DNA from: Cepaea nemoralis
Taxonomy: Eukaryota > Mollusca > Gastropoda > Stylommatophora > Helicidae
Assembly: GCA_014155875.1 (NCBI GenBank)
Contig: JACEFZ010018192.1
Span: 1-64,000 of the forward strand
Direction of reading: 5' to 3'
DNA length: 64,000 nucleotides
The notes below the pieces were generated by a model. The model had not been told where the DNA came from, did not search any database, and saw only the letters and a program-made list of their open reading frames with translations. The position numbers and the translations under genes are program-made. Below are positions 1-11,225 of the stretch, one piece after another; position 1 is the stretch's first letter, and the number at the start of each line of letters is the position of its first letter.

Positions 1-1404
1 CCAACAAAGGCAACAGTGACTTGGTTCTCGTTGAATAATCATATTGTCAACAATCCAACACCAACTGTAATGCTGTGTTCAGAGACGATGGAAAGAACGC
101 AGGCAATGAATTACCTGGGGATACGGTTTGATCGAAGCCTTGCTTATAATGTGCACATAGACCAGGTGATAACAAAGGCCAAGCGGGGCTTGGCAGCGAT
201 GCGGGTGATGGCGGCAGCAAACTGTGAGCAGCGCCATCTATGTCTTCTGTACGAGGGGCTGGTCATGTCTGTTTTGGAGTATGCAATGGCAATCCTGACT
301 CTCAGCCATAAGCAGATAGAAAGGATGGAAAGGATACAGAATGAAGCTATGCGCATTATTCTTGGATGTACAAGAGATACAGCATGCAGGGCGATGCGCT
401 ACCTTCTTGAGTTTCCAACCATTGAAGAGAGAATGCAAGTTTGCAGAGCACGCGCCTACCTCAGAATTAACGCAAACACACAGCATCCACTGCATAGTGA
501 AATTAGGAAGGTGAAGGGCAGCAGGTTAAAAAGAGGACGGTCGTGGATGGGTCAAGCCGAAGACATTCTTCAACAGGTGTGTTCACTTGAGGACTTAGAA
601 CCTGGCGAGGAGTGGGTGCAAGTGCTAACAGACTTCTGCACATCCTTTTCAGTTTGCATCCAACTAGATAGAAAATGCATACAAGAAAATCCGGCTGCTG
701 TGGAGGCTGAAGTACAAGCGTTGATTTTCGAGAATTCGCTAGACAGTGACGCGGTCATCTACACAGATGGGTCGGTCGTCCGACATGTGAGAAGCTCATG
801 GGCCTTTACAGCTCGGGCCGGAGGGAGAATTGTGAAGGAGGACTCTGGTGCTTTCACTGAAACCACAAGTAGCCTGACCATGGAAGTCATGGCAGTAAGT
901 AAAGCAATAACATGGCTCGAGACACAGACATTCACTAGGGCTTGTTTCCTTAGCGACTCAATGAACATGATCAAGAGGATAGAGGAGGGGTCGATCCGAA
1001 GAGAATGGTTGCTGCCTCTGGAGCGGTCTCGGCTGGCAAAGATTAGTTTCATCTTCTTGCCAGGTCATGCGGGAGTACAAGGAAATGAGCGGGCTGACAA
1101 GCTCGCAGGTGAGGCTACTGTGGAGGGCGGACGCGCCATGGATCAGGCTGACATTCTGAATGCTCTACGAGAAGTGAGACTTTTGCAAGAACCAAGTGAT
1201 GACTGTGAATCTACAACAATGGCCAGACTGCGAGAGCAGCAAATTAAAAGAGGGGTGGCCAAACAAGAACACTACGCAGGAAGCCAAAGAAGATTGATAA
1301 ACCAACACAGAACTGGCGTCGTTAGCCGCTACACGCTGCGGGATTTGCTGAGGAGGGGATCCGAGCACTTATGGACTGAATGGTCCGATGTGCAACGAGG
1401 ATGA
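1..1404 (+). pseudogene. LINE family A, copy 1: RT C-terminal part plus RNase H, 5' cut by window edge
   Basis: The reading frame is open from base 1, so this is the end of a longer polyprotein. It covers the RT thumb/connection region (VTWFSLNNHIV, LGIRFDRSL) and then a type I RNase H. The RNase H has all four expected acidic positions: D in YTDGS, E in MEVMAV, D in LSDSMN and D in GNERADKLA, about residues 250-370 of the visible part. This domain order is known from I/Jockey-type non-LTR retrotransposons. It should cleave the RNA strand of the RNA/DNA hybrid during target-primed reverse transcription. The last codons are shifted: a neighbouring frame gives MCNEDD, matching the CPDCNDD end of copy 2, so a small indel near 1375 altered the C-terminus. 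Family certain, clade assignment inferred. Confidence 0.85.
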
Positions 1405-1411
1405 TCTGTCG

Positions 1412-1441
<30 letters not shown>
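1412..1441 (+). repeat. (ACTA)n tetranucleotide run at the LINE A 3' end
   Basis: About seven ACTA units lie directly after the LINE A coding end. A similar but shorter AACTAACTA occurs after the 3' fragment of the same family near 34053. This suggests the run is the element's own simple-repeat tail, as I-type LINEs end in short tandem repeats rather than poly(A). Confidence 0.6.
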
Positions 1442-1442
<1 letters not shown>

Positions 1443-1519
1443 GGAGATGTAAACTCAGCAGGCGTGATATTAGTCACATTACTAATAGAGTACCGACTGA
1501 TTTAACCATATGCACTAAT

Positions 1520-3395
1520 ACCAAATACCTACTACTCCTTCAGAGCAGAGAAGAAACATGTGTGGCTGCCATAGACTTAGAAGACCAGACAATACAGTAT
1601 CCTTCGAGCACTTGGTGCAAACCCTTCTCAGGCTGAAAGTGCCCCCTCACCATATACGATGAATAGTTGCAGTCCTGTTCCAGAGGAAGGTGGTGCTAAG
1701 ATGTGGGAGTTGGTCTTCTGAGCCGACAACGATATGTCCAGGATTGCCGCAGGGTTCACCACTGTCACCAGTACTATTCAACGTGTATACGTTGCCGATC
1801 ACTGAACAACAGTTGGATGGGAGGGGTAGAACTCTGTCATTTGCTGACGACATTCTTGTGTATCGACAGGGTCGAGATAGACTGGCGGTTGCCAATGGTA
1901 TGCAGGGCGAACTAGATCGAATTTCCTCATGGTGTGCTGATGCAGTTGCCCTTGTCAACCCTGCAAAGGAATCGGTTACATGGTTCTCACTAAATAACCA
2001 TATTGTGAAAACAGACCTGCCGGCAATGAGGATGGATGAGAGTATTTTGAGTAGAACCCAGTCGATGACACATCTTGGCGTGAGGTTTGATCGTAGCCTG
2101 TCATTCAGAGATCATGTTGATTATGTCATAACGAAAGCTCTAAAAGGTTTGTAAGCAATGGGAGTCATGGCAACTGCCAATATTGAGCAAAGACTGTTAA
2201 TACTTCTATTCAAAGGACTGATACTTTCACCAATCGCGTATGCCCTGTCCATTCTCACCGTCAACAATACACAGATTGGAAGACTTGAAAGGGTACAAAA
2301 CGAAGCCATGCGTATCATTTTGGGCTCCACGAGAGACACCAGCTGTGTAGCAATGAGATACCTCCTTGACTTCCCGACCACGAACCACAGGATCAAGATC
2401 TGGAGAGCTCGTGCATACTTAAAAATAAGTGCAGATGAGCACCCTCTGCATGAGGATATATTCAGAGAAAAGGGCGATGGGCTACAGAGGGGTAAATCAT
2501 GGATGGCTCGGGCGGAAGATGTCATCAGACAGGTCTGTAGTCCTACCAGTATCAACCCCGCAAGGAATGGGTGCCTGTGCCTCCAGCTTTTAAGTGCACC
2601 TTCTCCTGCATTATCACACTTGACAGACGGTGCAGCGAACAGAACCCTGCCGCTGTTAATGCAGTGTTCAACGCGCTCATCAGTGAACACCCAGACAACG
2701 CCGAAGTGCTCATCTATACAGATGGATCTGTTGTAAAGCAGCAGAGAAGTGCGTGGGCATTTACAGCCCGTTCAGCGGGCCGAACCGTTCAAGAATCTAG
2801 TGGTGCCTACTCTATGACCACGAGCAGAATGACGATGGAAGTGATGGCAGTTACATAGGCTTTCATATGGCTAGAATCACAGCATTATACCAACGTGTGT
2901 GTACTAAGTAATTCAATGAACATGATTCGGAATGTCGATGCAGGATGTGTGCGTAGACATTGGACTGATTCGCTGCGGAAGTCTGTTGTCCGTAAAGTCA
3001 CCTTCATCTTCGTCCCGAGACATGCGGGAGTAGAGGGAAATGAACGAGCTGATAAACTGACTGACTCTGCTTCCTCTGCAGATGGCCAGCCCATGGATCG
3101 CCCCGATGTTATTAACATCCTTAAAGATATGTCGAGAACAGAGGACTTTGACGTCAGTGAATCCACATCGTTGTCCAGGATGAGAGACTTGGGAGTAAGA
3201 ATATTGGCACGGCCAGACACGAGAGGTACATCGGGAAAACGAGGGGTCTCGTCGACCAACACAGAATTGGCACTATTAGCCACCGGATGCTGATGCATAT
3301 GCTGGGGGGGGGGGGAGGATCTGAGTACCTATGGACCTGTCCGGATTGCAATGACGATACTTCAACTGATAACCTAGTACTCTATATGCTGGAAA
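1520..3395 (+). pseudogene. LINE family A, copy 2: degraded RT and RNase H
   Basis: A second, head-to-tail copy of the copy 1 family, truncated at its 5' end. Visible in order: RT motif A (AIDLED..YNTV, split by a frameshift near 1590), motif B (GLPQGSPLSP, 1738-1770), the catalytic FADD (about 1843), the same VTWFSLNNHIV segment, then RNase H. Damage seen directly: TAA at 2152-2154 where copy 1 has Ala, a frameshift near 2560, TAG at about 2856-2858, a further frameshift around 3190-3230, and a G-run near 3304-3316. The RNase H motif LSDSMN of copy 1 reads LSNSMN here, so a catalytic Asp is replaced by Asn. The tail encodes LWTCPDCNDD. Inactive. Confidence 0.85.
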
Positions 3396-3459
3396 AGGGA
3401 TTCTAAACTCACATATACTATGCTGCATTCACTACACGTTCTTTCCAAATCTATTGTGT

Positions 3460-4490
3460 TTTCATCAATTTGGAGATCTGCGAGCATCGTTATCGTATTA
3501 GCGAATCTGGCGTTATATATATATAAAATAAATATGTGAGTAGTCAATCGTTGAAAGGTGTATGTATGTACTTACTAATGACGACAGCTCTATCAACGTT
3601 CTCGGAAAATGCACAGCATTTATTGGACCCTTGCCTTCTAAAACCCCACCCCAATTTCCCGCCTCCCATTTATGAGTATATTTTCCCCACCCCCTACATT
3701 GGGATTCTTAGCATAATCTTTGTGATGTGACGAATTATGCTAACTACCGTTGATACTTGAATACATACTATGGGTCCTGAAGTCTTCGGAATTCTAGTAG
3801 ATTAGAGTTAACATATGTCATGCATTATGTCTCTGGTGTTATATATTCTGTTCCGCAGCCTGGTCACCTGGTCTATTTCATATTTTTCTAAGACTTTGCT
3901 CATATAGTGTGTGAAGTTTTCTGAACCTGTAGTCTTCCTGCAGTTTACGTGGTTATAGACATTCTGAACTTCCATATTCAGAATGGGTAGCTTTTTGCAA
4001 AATGGGAAACATACTAACCAATAAAAAGATTTTATTTGCAACGAGAAAAAGAGTGTTGAAGAGCTAGATAGAACATGTATTTTTGTATGGATGTGAAGCG
4101 TGGACAATGAGCTAACAAGCTGAAAAACATCTAATAGATGTGGAAATGTGTTTTCTGAGGTAAATGCAAAGAATATCATGGACAGACAGAAAAACCAATG
4201 ACCAAGTCCTACAAGAAACAGATGAAAACGGTAAAATGATTAGAGAAATTAGACGTAGACAGTCACATTCATTTAGACACGTTATGAGAAGAAATAAATT
4301 AGAGAACTTGGTGACAACTGGCAAGACTTATGGGAAAAGAACAAAGGGGAGGCAGAGAAGTAAATACCTCGATGGTTGCTTACGTAGTATGGTCGAGACA
4401 AGAGCACGGAGGTGATCCACGACTCTGGTGATCGTGTGAGATGGTGAAACATGACCGCCCACGCTTATCGGCACGGCACATGATTATTAT
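3460..4490. mobile_element. LINE family B fragment with inverted 5' part
   Basis: Bases 3460-4010 match the - strand of family B (from NMEVQNV/EKYEIDQVTRL to the region before the RT active site). Bases about 4015-4490 match the + strand of the same family's C-terminus (RKRVLK, LYGCEAWTM-like, MQRISWTDRKTNDQVLQETDE, ending near GGCACATGATTATT). Compared with the 61-62 kb copy, the piece between the two is missing. The order is inverted 5' part followed directly by 3' part, as produced by twin priming of LINE reverse transcription. Stops and indels are scattered throughout. Confidence 0.75.
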
Positions 4491-4559
4491 GATCTTCAGA
4501 TTAAATGTTCATTCATTTTTATTGGGAATATCAATTTCTCGCGTACCAAACTTACATAT

Positions 4560-4730
4560 ATTACTGTACCGTCAAATCAGTACTGATGTGTGGATCAGAA
4601 ACATTGAGAATGAATAAATAATCACCACTAAACTACAAACATTCATCAACTTATTCCTGCACAAGATAGAAGGACCAACGAGGTCAGACATAATCACTAA
4701 TTCAAAGCTTATGGGGAGAATTAAATGTAT
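4560..4730 (+). pseudogene. Short RT C-terminal relic
   Basis: Translation gives LMCGSETLRMNK followed by KLQTFINLFLHKIEGP, resembling the LYG(S/A)ETW...TFINxCLRxI block found after the RT domain of many mollusc LINEs. Stops interrupt it. It is not close to families A-E here, so it is probably another lineage. Confidence 0.4.
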
Positions 4731-4769
4731 TCTAGAGAATTAAGAGGTTAGTAAAAGGCACGTCTGTTG

Positions 4770-5117
4770 ACTGGAAATTTGGTATCTGAGGAAAATGCAA
4801 AGAATACCATGGACAGACAGAAAAACCATTGAACAAGTCCTTAAAGAAACAAATGAAGATCGTAAACTGATTAGAGACATTAGACGTAGACAGTCAAAAC
4901 TTGTTGGACATGTTATGAGAAGAAATGAATTGGAGAACTTGGTGACAACTGGCAAGATCGAAGGGAACAGAACAAGGGGAAGACCGAGACGTAAATACAT
5001 GGATGGCTTGGCCACGTGGCATGGTCGAGACAGAAACACGGAGCTGATCCACGACTCTGATGATCGAGTGAGATAGCAAAACATGACCTCCCACGCTTAC
5101 CGGCATGGCACATGATG
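4770..5117 (+). pseudogene. LINE family B, 3' fragment
   Basis: An open stretch from 4795 encodes MQRIPWTDRKTIEQVLKETN, then IRDIRRRQSKLVGHVMRRNE and TTGKIEGNRTRGRPRR, colinear with the C-terminus of the 61-62 kb copy (start of this block about 61990). It ends at the same GGCATGGCACATGAT sequence. A heavily 5'-truncated insertion. Confidence 0.8.
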
Positions 5118-5364
5118 GATGGAAAAGGCACGTTCCCTGGATGAGAAACACGTTGAAAATACATGGTAACATTATAACTAGAAACTTATTTTTATGGAAC
5201 ACAAATGAAGAAATACACAACGCTATAAGCACATTAAGGCGAGAATTAGAGACCAAGGAATTATATGCGCAGGGCATCGAGAGACCGGCAGGAGATGGCA
5301 AAATAAATAATGGCTTGGCCGCCAATATTCCATGGGGACATACAATAAATGTAGAAGAGAAAAC
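5118..5364. other. Unassigned spacer
   Basis: No coding or repeat match recognised, although its end runs into a SINE tail. It lies just upstream of the first visible GPCR-1 exon and is probably intron. Confidence 0.4.
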
Positions 5365-5412
5365 AAGAAATGCTGGGGTTGACTGCGACGTCTTGTAAAG
5401 GATATGCAACTG
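5365..5412 (+). repeat. SINE B/C 3' tail fragment
   Basis: Contains GTTGACTGCGACGTCTTGTA followed by AAGGATATGCAACTG. This is the conserved 3' end of the SINE B/C body seen, for example, at 35655-35690 and, inverted, at 25310-25345. Confidence 0.65.
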
Positions 5413-5481
5413 TGTTGTGGCACAATGAGTTCTTGTGCATCAATCATAGTTAATAAAGGTTTTCTCTTCTCATATATTTAG

Positions 5482-5696
5482 GTCTTTCAGTATCTGACTT
5501 AGGCTGCTTGATAACGTCCTACTTGATGATCATCGCCTATACGCCAGCGGTAAGTCAGGCTGGTTTTCCTTTCGAACCTCTGGAAGTTGCTTATCCGGTA
5601 GCCGCGATGCCTCACGTGACTTTCACTCGCATAACAAGTTGGATTACAGCAATCATCACCATTGAAAGATGTTTGTGTATACTAGTTCCACTGAAG
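5482..5696 (+). CDS. GPCR-1, internal exon (TM2-TM3)
   Basis: Internal exon of a class A (rhodopsin-like) receptor, 215 bp, acceptor ATTTAG before 5482 and donor AAG|GTGTGT after 5696. It encodes the end of TM2 with the D2.50 motif (LSVSDLG), the first extracellular loop and TM3 ending ITSWITAIITIERCLCILVPLK, where ERC sits at the DRY position. It enters in phase 1 and leaves in phase 0. The same exon in GPCR-2 is also 215 bp with the same phases. The family is the mollusc chemosensory/peptide receptor type; the ligand cannot be told. The preceding TM1 exon is not found in the window upstream. Confidence 0.85.
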
Positions 5697-5845
5697 GTGT
5701 GTACTGATGTCTTTGTTTGAGCTCGCAATGTTAATTTGTTTGTCTCTTGGGACACGTATATGATGTTACCTTCGGGAGATGAACACACACTTCCTGGAAA
5801 TGCGAACTGTCAGTTCCAGAGACAGAAAGTCTTGGATATTCATTA

Positions 5846-6015
5846 CATACAACCTCATTGTCGAAGCATCAAAAAGAGTAATGAATATATCTTGAAAGGC
5901 GTTAACCCTCAACGAGAAGCGATTAATCGCATCATAAGAAAACAGTCCCCATTCTTCGGTCATGTCATACGAAACAGAAAGCGGGAGTGCGTCTTGACAG
6001 CTGGGAGGTAGGAGG
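5846..6015 (+). pseudogene. RT C-terminal relic
   Basis: Encodes INRIIRKQSPFFGHVIRNRK then CVLTAGR, the (F)FGHVxRR...TTG(K) block shared by the ends of several mollusc LINE polyproteins (compare QSKFFGNVMRRNG in family B). Short and truncated on both sides. It lies inside the GPCR-1 intron. Confidence 0.5.
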
Positions 6016-6159
6016 AGAGACAGCCAGTGGTATACCGTCACTTACAACAGGTACTGAAGTTTCTCGGGCTACGCAAGCGGTAATTACCTGCAACGCAATA
6101 TCGTGAAAGCGATTTCTGGCTGGGCTAGGGAAACCTTCCTAGAATAGATCGTCGAGAAC

Positions 6160-6425
6160 ATGGTAGAACCGTCCAGCGACGGGGAATTCCCGATGTGCTA
6201 CGTCCAGCTCGAAATGCCTCGGTGGTCTCCCGTACCAAAACAGACCGCGAGGAGAAACTCCGGCACGTTTTGCGGAAGTTTACCAACTAACAGTATACCA
6301 CAACAAGCAATGATGTACAGGCCAGAGGGAAGCAGAGGAAGAAGCCGACCCCGTAAACGATGGACGCAGGGAATAACAGAGCCCATGGAAATATCGATTC
6401 ATGAAGCCCATAAGCGGGCACTCTC
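6160..6425 (+). pseudogene. Possible RT C-terminal relic
   Basis: The frame at 6290-6420 reads SRGRSRPRKRWTQGITEPM followed by HEAHKRALSR. GR(S/P)RPRKRW is the typical basic tail of RTE-like ORF2 proteins. The upstream part is not recognised. Confidence 0.4.
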
Positions 6426-6496
6426 CCGTTGTTTATACTTTACCTCGACACCGCAAGATACAAGAGGAACATGATGAGACGAGTTGAGATTGCATA

Positions 6497-7114
<618 letters not shown>

Positions 7115-7183
7115 CTTCTCATTGCCTTTATTTCTGTTCTTAACGAACGTACTAAAGATGCTTCGTTTCCTATATTTCCCCAG

Positions 7184-7807
7184 GTAAAGAGCCTTGTTAC
7201 TCACAGACGAATGTCAGTAATCATTGTTTTTGCCTTCGTAGCGCTTACCTTTTGTGGTAGCCCCGTGTATGTCGTCAACAAACTAGGTCTGAAATACTCT
7301 CCATTGAAGAACAGAACTGTTCTGGGACTCATCGTCAGACCAGACAGGGAACAAGTTGAGATGATTTCTTTTACGATCAATTGCTTCTTCATTCCTTTCC
7401 TTGCCTTCTTGGTAAACAGCATCTGCACGGCGCTACTCGTTTATAATCTACAACAAAGCACAAAATGGCGGGAGACATCATCAACCCCAACAGCTGTAGA
7501 CGTTTCAGCACGTAATAAAAAGGTTGCAAAGATGGTTGTTATGATTTCTACGCTTTTCATCTGCTGCTACGCTCCGATTACAGTGGCACTTCTGGCGTTT
7601 GCATTTGAGCCAGGTCTGCGTGTCGGAGGAAAACACCAAAATATGAGTACGATTTTTGGCGGCATTGTATTCATCATGGAGTCAATAAACTCTTCTGCAA
7701 ACATATTTATTTATTACCAGATGAGTAGCAATTACAAGGACGCGTTTTCTCATATCTTCTTGCATTGTACAAAGTCATTTAAGGGTTTAAAACTATCAAA
7801 GCAATAG
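7184..7807 (+). CDS. GPCR-1, terminal exon (TM4-TM7 and C-tail)
   Basis: Terminal exon, 624 bp including the stop, beginning [18 protein letters not shown] right after the CAG acceptor and fusing in frame to ..ILVPLK of the previous exon. TM4 is about residues 10-30, with a long second extracellular loop carrying KNRT (possible N-glycosylation). TM5 is [18 protein letters not shown], then a Ser/Thr-rich ICL3. The TM6 region is [23 protein letters not shown]7 is [19 protein letters not shown], an NPxxY variant. The C-tail is short, FKGLKLSKQ. Plasma-membrane receptor coupling to G proteins by family; sensory or peptide ligand unknown. No stop or frameshift, so probably functional. Confidence 0.88.
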   Translation, partial: VKSLVTHRRMSVIIVFAFVALTFCGSPVYVVNKLGLKYSPLKNRTVLGLIVRPDREQVEMISFTINCFFIPFLAFLVNSICTALLVYNLQQSTKWRETSSTPTAVDVSARNKKVAKMVVMISTLFICCYAPITVALLAFAFEPGLRVGGKHQNMSTIFGGIVFIMESINSSANIFIYYQMSSNYKDAFSHIFLHCTKSFKGLKLSKQ

Positions 7808-7974
7808 CCAACATTTGAGGGAGTCATGGTAAAGGAAAATAGGGGAATGCATATGGACAAGAGATATTTGTAACATGATAAAAGAGTGCATTCAAATCTT
7901 CTCAAACTGTCGATATGGATTCTGCTGTTTTTTTTTTTTCCAACGTTAAATAACGGAGCACTAATAGATATATC
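7808..7974 (+). other. Probable GPCR-1 3' UTR / flank
   Basis: AT-rich sequence after the stop codon. No clear AATAAA in the first 170 bases; a T-run occurs near 7930. It ends where an inverted SINE begins. Confidence 0.35.
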
Positions 7975-8265
7975 AGCTGTCGGTGTTCCTCAGTGTATCG
8001 GTTTAAAAGTTCGCTGCATATCTTTAACAGGACGAGGCAGTCAACTCCAGCGTTATTTTTTTTTTTTTTTTTGCCTCATGTGATTTTATTGCAAGTTTAC
8101 TTTCAGTAGTTTTTTTTTAACGACGACATTCATACCTTTAAATGGGAACCAACGCAAGATGGCCTGCTTCCACATACCCCGCAGATAGGTTTCAAACGCG
8201 GTATGCGGGATTACGAATTGCATTCGTAACCCTTTGCCACAAAGCCTGTGGATTTGGTTTGAAGT
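7975..8265 (-). mobile_element. SINE B (tRNA-like head), inverted
   Basis: Read on the - strand: a head with GGTTTCAAA/GTTCGAAA-like B box (GGTTTCAAACGCGGTATGCG on +), middle GCGCAAG..., then the conserved body GCAATGGCAAACTACTGAGCG (degraded here) and the GTCCTGTAAAGGATATGC tail (GCATATCTTTAACAGGACG on +). Two T-runs interrupt it. It belongs with the copies at 15.6, 19.5, 33.2, 34.6 and 58.7 kb. Confidence 0.7.
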
Positions 8266-8500
8266 AGGTTTAAATTTGAATAATTAAATCCGACGGAGGA
8301 AAAGTTACCAGCCAATCCCTACCCCTACAGCCAGTCTGCCTGGGCTGAGATGGACCATGGCCTGGTTGCATCCTGATGTGCCTCTGCATAGATGTGAAGT
8401 TCAGTACAGTTGTGGCAGGCCATGCTTGTTGCTCAGCTCGGAGAGTGGAATGTGACCTCTGCAAGATAGTCTCAATGGTAATTGTATTGTCTTACCAGGG
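8266..8500. other. Unassigned sequence
   Basis: GC-moderate stretch between a SINE and a tandem array. No convincing coding potential or repeat match elsewhere in the window. Confidence 0.3.
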
Positions 8501-8738
8501 CGATAGAAACATCTTTTCACTAAATATCATTTCGATAGAGCAAGACATTTCAGGAATTGGTACCGGGTCGATAGAAACGTCTTTACACTAAACCTCATTT
8601 CGATAGAAGCAAGACATTTCAGGAATTGGTACTGGGTCGATAGAAGAGTTTTTACACTAAACCTAATTCCGGTAGAAGCAACACCTTTCAGGGATTTGTA
8701 CTGGGCGATAAAAACGTCTTTACACTAAACCTCATTGT
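8501..8738. repeat. 68-bp tandem repeat, left part of a split array
   Basis: Four units start with CGATAGAAAC or close variants at 8501, 8569, 8638 and 8706, so the period is 68-69 bp. The core words are CGTCTTTACACTAAACCTCA and AAGACATTTCAGGAATTGG. The array resumes at 10631, beyond a LINE B insertion. Confidence 0.9.
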
Positions 8739-10630
8739 TGATTCTATTTATATCATCTACATTATTAAAATATGTTCACTATATAGGGAAAAACTATCTG
8801 GAGACATTACACATCCCTACCTAACACCACTCTTAATAGGTTGATATTGTTCCACTTCATTATCAATCCTTATGGCAGCTTGTTGTTTCCAATATATGTT
8901 TTTATAAGTCTAATGTCTTTCCCTTCAATTTGTAGATCTGGAAGCATATTTACCATGTTGACATGTCTTACTCTATCGAAAGCCTTTGTGTAGTCAATAA
9001 AGCAAAGATGTATATCTTCGTTTACTTCTATAGAACGTTCAATAACTGAGCACAGCATATACGCAGCATTTACTGTACCCTTTCCTTCTACAAACTCACA
9101 TTGTTCTTCCCCTATTTCAGGTTGTATTGTCTTTCTCACTCTTTATATGATAATTCGTAGTAAAATCTTTGTGATGTGATTCATTATACTAATTGTTCTA
9201 TGTTGATCACATTCCAAGGCTCCTGATTTCTTTGGGATTGCAATACATTCAGAACTACATAATTCAGAAGGTATATCTCCGGTATCATATAATGTGTTCA
9301 GCAGTCTGGTGACTTGATCTATTCCATATTCTTCTAAAGCTTTAATAATTTCTGATGTGATGTTATTTGAACCGGGGGCCTTGCCAGATTTCATATGTTG
9401 AAGAACATTTCGAACCCCCATCTTCAAAATTGGCGGTCCTTCATTATTAAATCGAATAGCATACTGTTCGTCTCTGTTATCATCATAAAGGTTTTTCTCA
9501 TAGTCTGACCATGCATGCAGAATCTGATCTTTTTCTATTATGATTTTGCCATCTTTAGTTTTTAGACAGCCTGCTGATGTACTTGTTATTTTAGTAGTAA
9601 GTTCCTGGATTCTTTTGTGCACTAATTTGGTATTTTGACTGTTGTGTTGTTTTTCAATTTCTAAGCACTTTTTCTCAAGCCATGCTTCTTTTGCCTCTTT
9701 ACATAATATTCTGACTTATCTGTGAATTTTTTCATTCATGGCAGAATTATTTTTGTTGAGTCTTCTTGTTTCCATTAGTTGTAAAATTTCTTCAGTCATC
9801 CATGTCTTACGACCCACCTTCTTTAATTTTGAAATAGTTGTTTCTGCAGCCAAACTGATTGAATTCTTCAACATTTCCCATTGATCACCCACATCCTGGA
9901 ATAGAATCTCTAGATCAAACAATATATCAAATCTGTTCTGTACTTCTATGTTGAAGTTGTTGTGTATTTCCTTGTCGTTACTCAATGACTTTCTTTAACT
10001 TTACCCTCAATGTTCCTGTAAGTAATTTGTGGTCACTATAACAATCAGCACTGAGAACTGTATTTGTTCTTGTTAGCGCATTTCTAAATCTTCTGCTAAT
10101 CATAATGTAATCAATCTAGTTTCTAATCCTGTTATTAAGACACCTCCATGTTTATAATCTTCTAGGGTGTTGCTTAAACCAGGTGTTTCCTACAATTATT
10201 TCCTGCTCTTTTGCCCAGTCTACAAGTCTATATCCTCTTTCATTTATCTCTCCTAAACCATAGTTTGCTACTGTGTATCTATCACCTTGATTTCCTACTT
10301 CTGCATTGATGTCCTGTATTATGATGTTTTTTCCTGAATTGTTACATTTCTTTAAAGTAGACTCTATGTCATTATAAAATTCCTCTACACTATCCTCACT
10401 GGTTTCTCCCGTTGGGGCATATACCTGAATAACATTTATGCCAAAAGGTCTGCCGCTCTATTTAACTAGTAGAACTCTGTCTGACAAGGCCCAATATCCG
10501 TGAACAGATTTTGATGTTTGCCGGTCCATAATAATTGCTACCCCCCCCCCCCCCTCCCCCCCCCCATTTTGTGTATCTTTTCCTCGAGAATAAATCATCT
10601 TTACATCTTCATCTATCTTGATGCCTGCTT
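8739..10630 (-). pseudogene. LINE family B, long copy with endonuclease and RT
   Basis: On the - strand, from 10630 downwards: C-terminal half of an apurinic-type endonuclease (VAIIMDRQTSKSVHGYWALS, then IQVYAPTGETSEDS, then GNTWFKQHPRRLY), a linker (about 9985-9716), and the N-terminal half of RT (KSGKAPGSNNITSEIIKALE; IAIPKKSG; EEQCEFVEGKGT; DYTKAFDRV as motif A at about 8975). It stops just after the motif B region (8739), so the YADD motif and 3' end are missing. Several stops and shifts, plus a C-run at 10541-10565 within the endonuclease part. It would nick target DNA and copy its RNA if intact; it is dead. It sits inside the 68-bp array. Confidence 0.85.
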
Positions 10631-10760
10631 TACTAAACGTCTTTACACTAAACCTTATTCCGTTAGAAGCAACACATTTCAGTGATTGGTACCGGTTCGA
10701 TAGAAACGTCTTTACAGTAAATTTCATTTCGATAGAAGCAAGACCTTTCAGGGCTCAATC
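10631..10760. repeat. 68-bp tandem repeat, right part of a split array
   Basis: About two units (AAACGTCTTTACACTAAACC near 10634 and GATAGAAACGTCTTTACAG near 10700) with the same period as 8501-8738. This shows that LINE B inserted into a pre-existing array. Confidence 0.88.
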
Positions 10761-10873
10761 GACCTGAAAATCACTGCATAAGACGTGAGAGATGAAACTT
10801 AAAACTCAAGAGGCTTCACTAATGAACTAAACAACCAACTATCCTGACGCTGTTAGCGTTACGGCGAATGATA

Positions 10874-10915
<42 letters not shown>
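10761..10915. repeat. Short unassigned segment ending in (GATT)n
   Basis: A GC-richer stub (CTGACGCTGTTAGCGTTACG) followed by about eleven GATT units at 10870-10914. The same tetranucleotide forms the end of LINE B at 62309-62323, so this may be the tail of a lost insertion. Confidence 0.55.
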
Positions 10916-11225
10916 CATCTGTTCAAGAATCGACATTAGAACATCTCTTCAATCTCCCATAGCAACTGTTGTAATGTATCGTTGCTTATAGTTTCACTGG
11001 CATACTGGTTAGAGATGTGTGCATTGCATACTTGAATAGGGTGCATCACCCTTTACTGTGTTTTTTTCTATATATTGGTCATTTTTAGTATGTCTGTTTT
11101 GTCCATGATGAGAGTTACAACCAGTGCAACTTTGAAGCCAACCGACCTGCTCACTCGTTACCTCGCACTCCAGCATATCCTATAGTGCATTCACATTTTT
11201 TTACCTCAATATAAAAATCCATATC
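10916..11225. other. Unassigned sequence
   Basis: No ORF, repeat or motif recognised in about 310 bases. Confidence 0.3.

Noticed and set aside
10861..10915. (GATT)n or 68-bp arrays as CRISPR-like repeats
   Set aside because: Eukaryotic context; units are contiguous tandem repeats without unique spacers.
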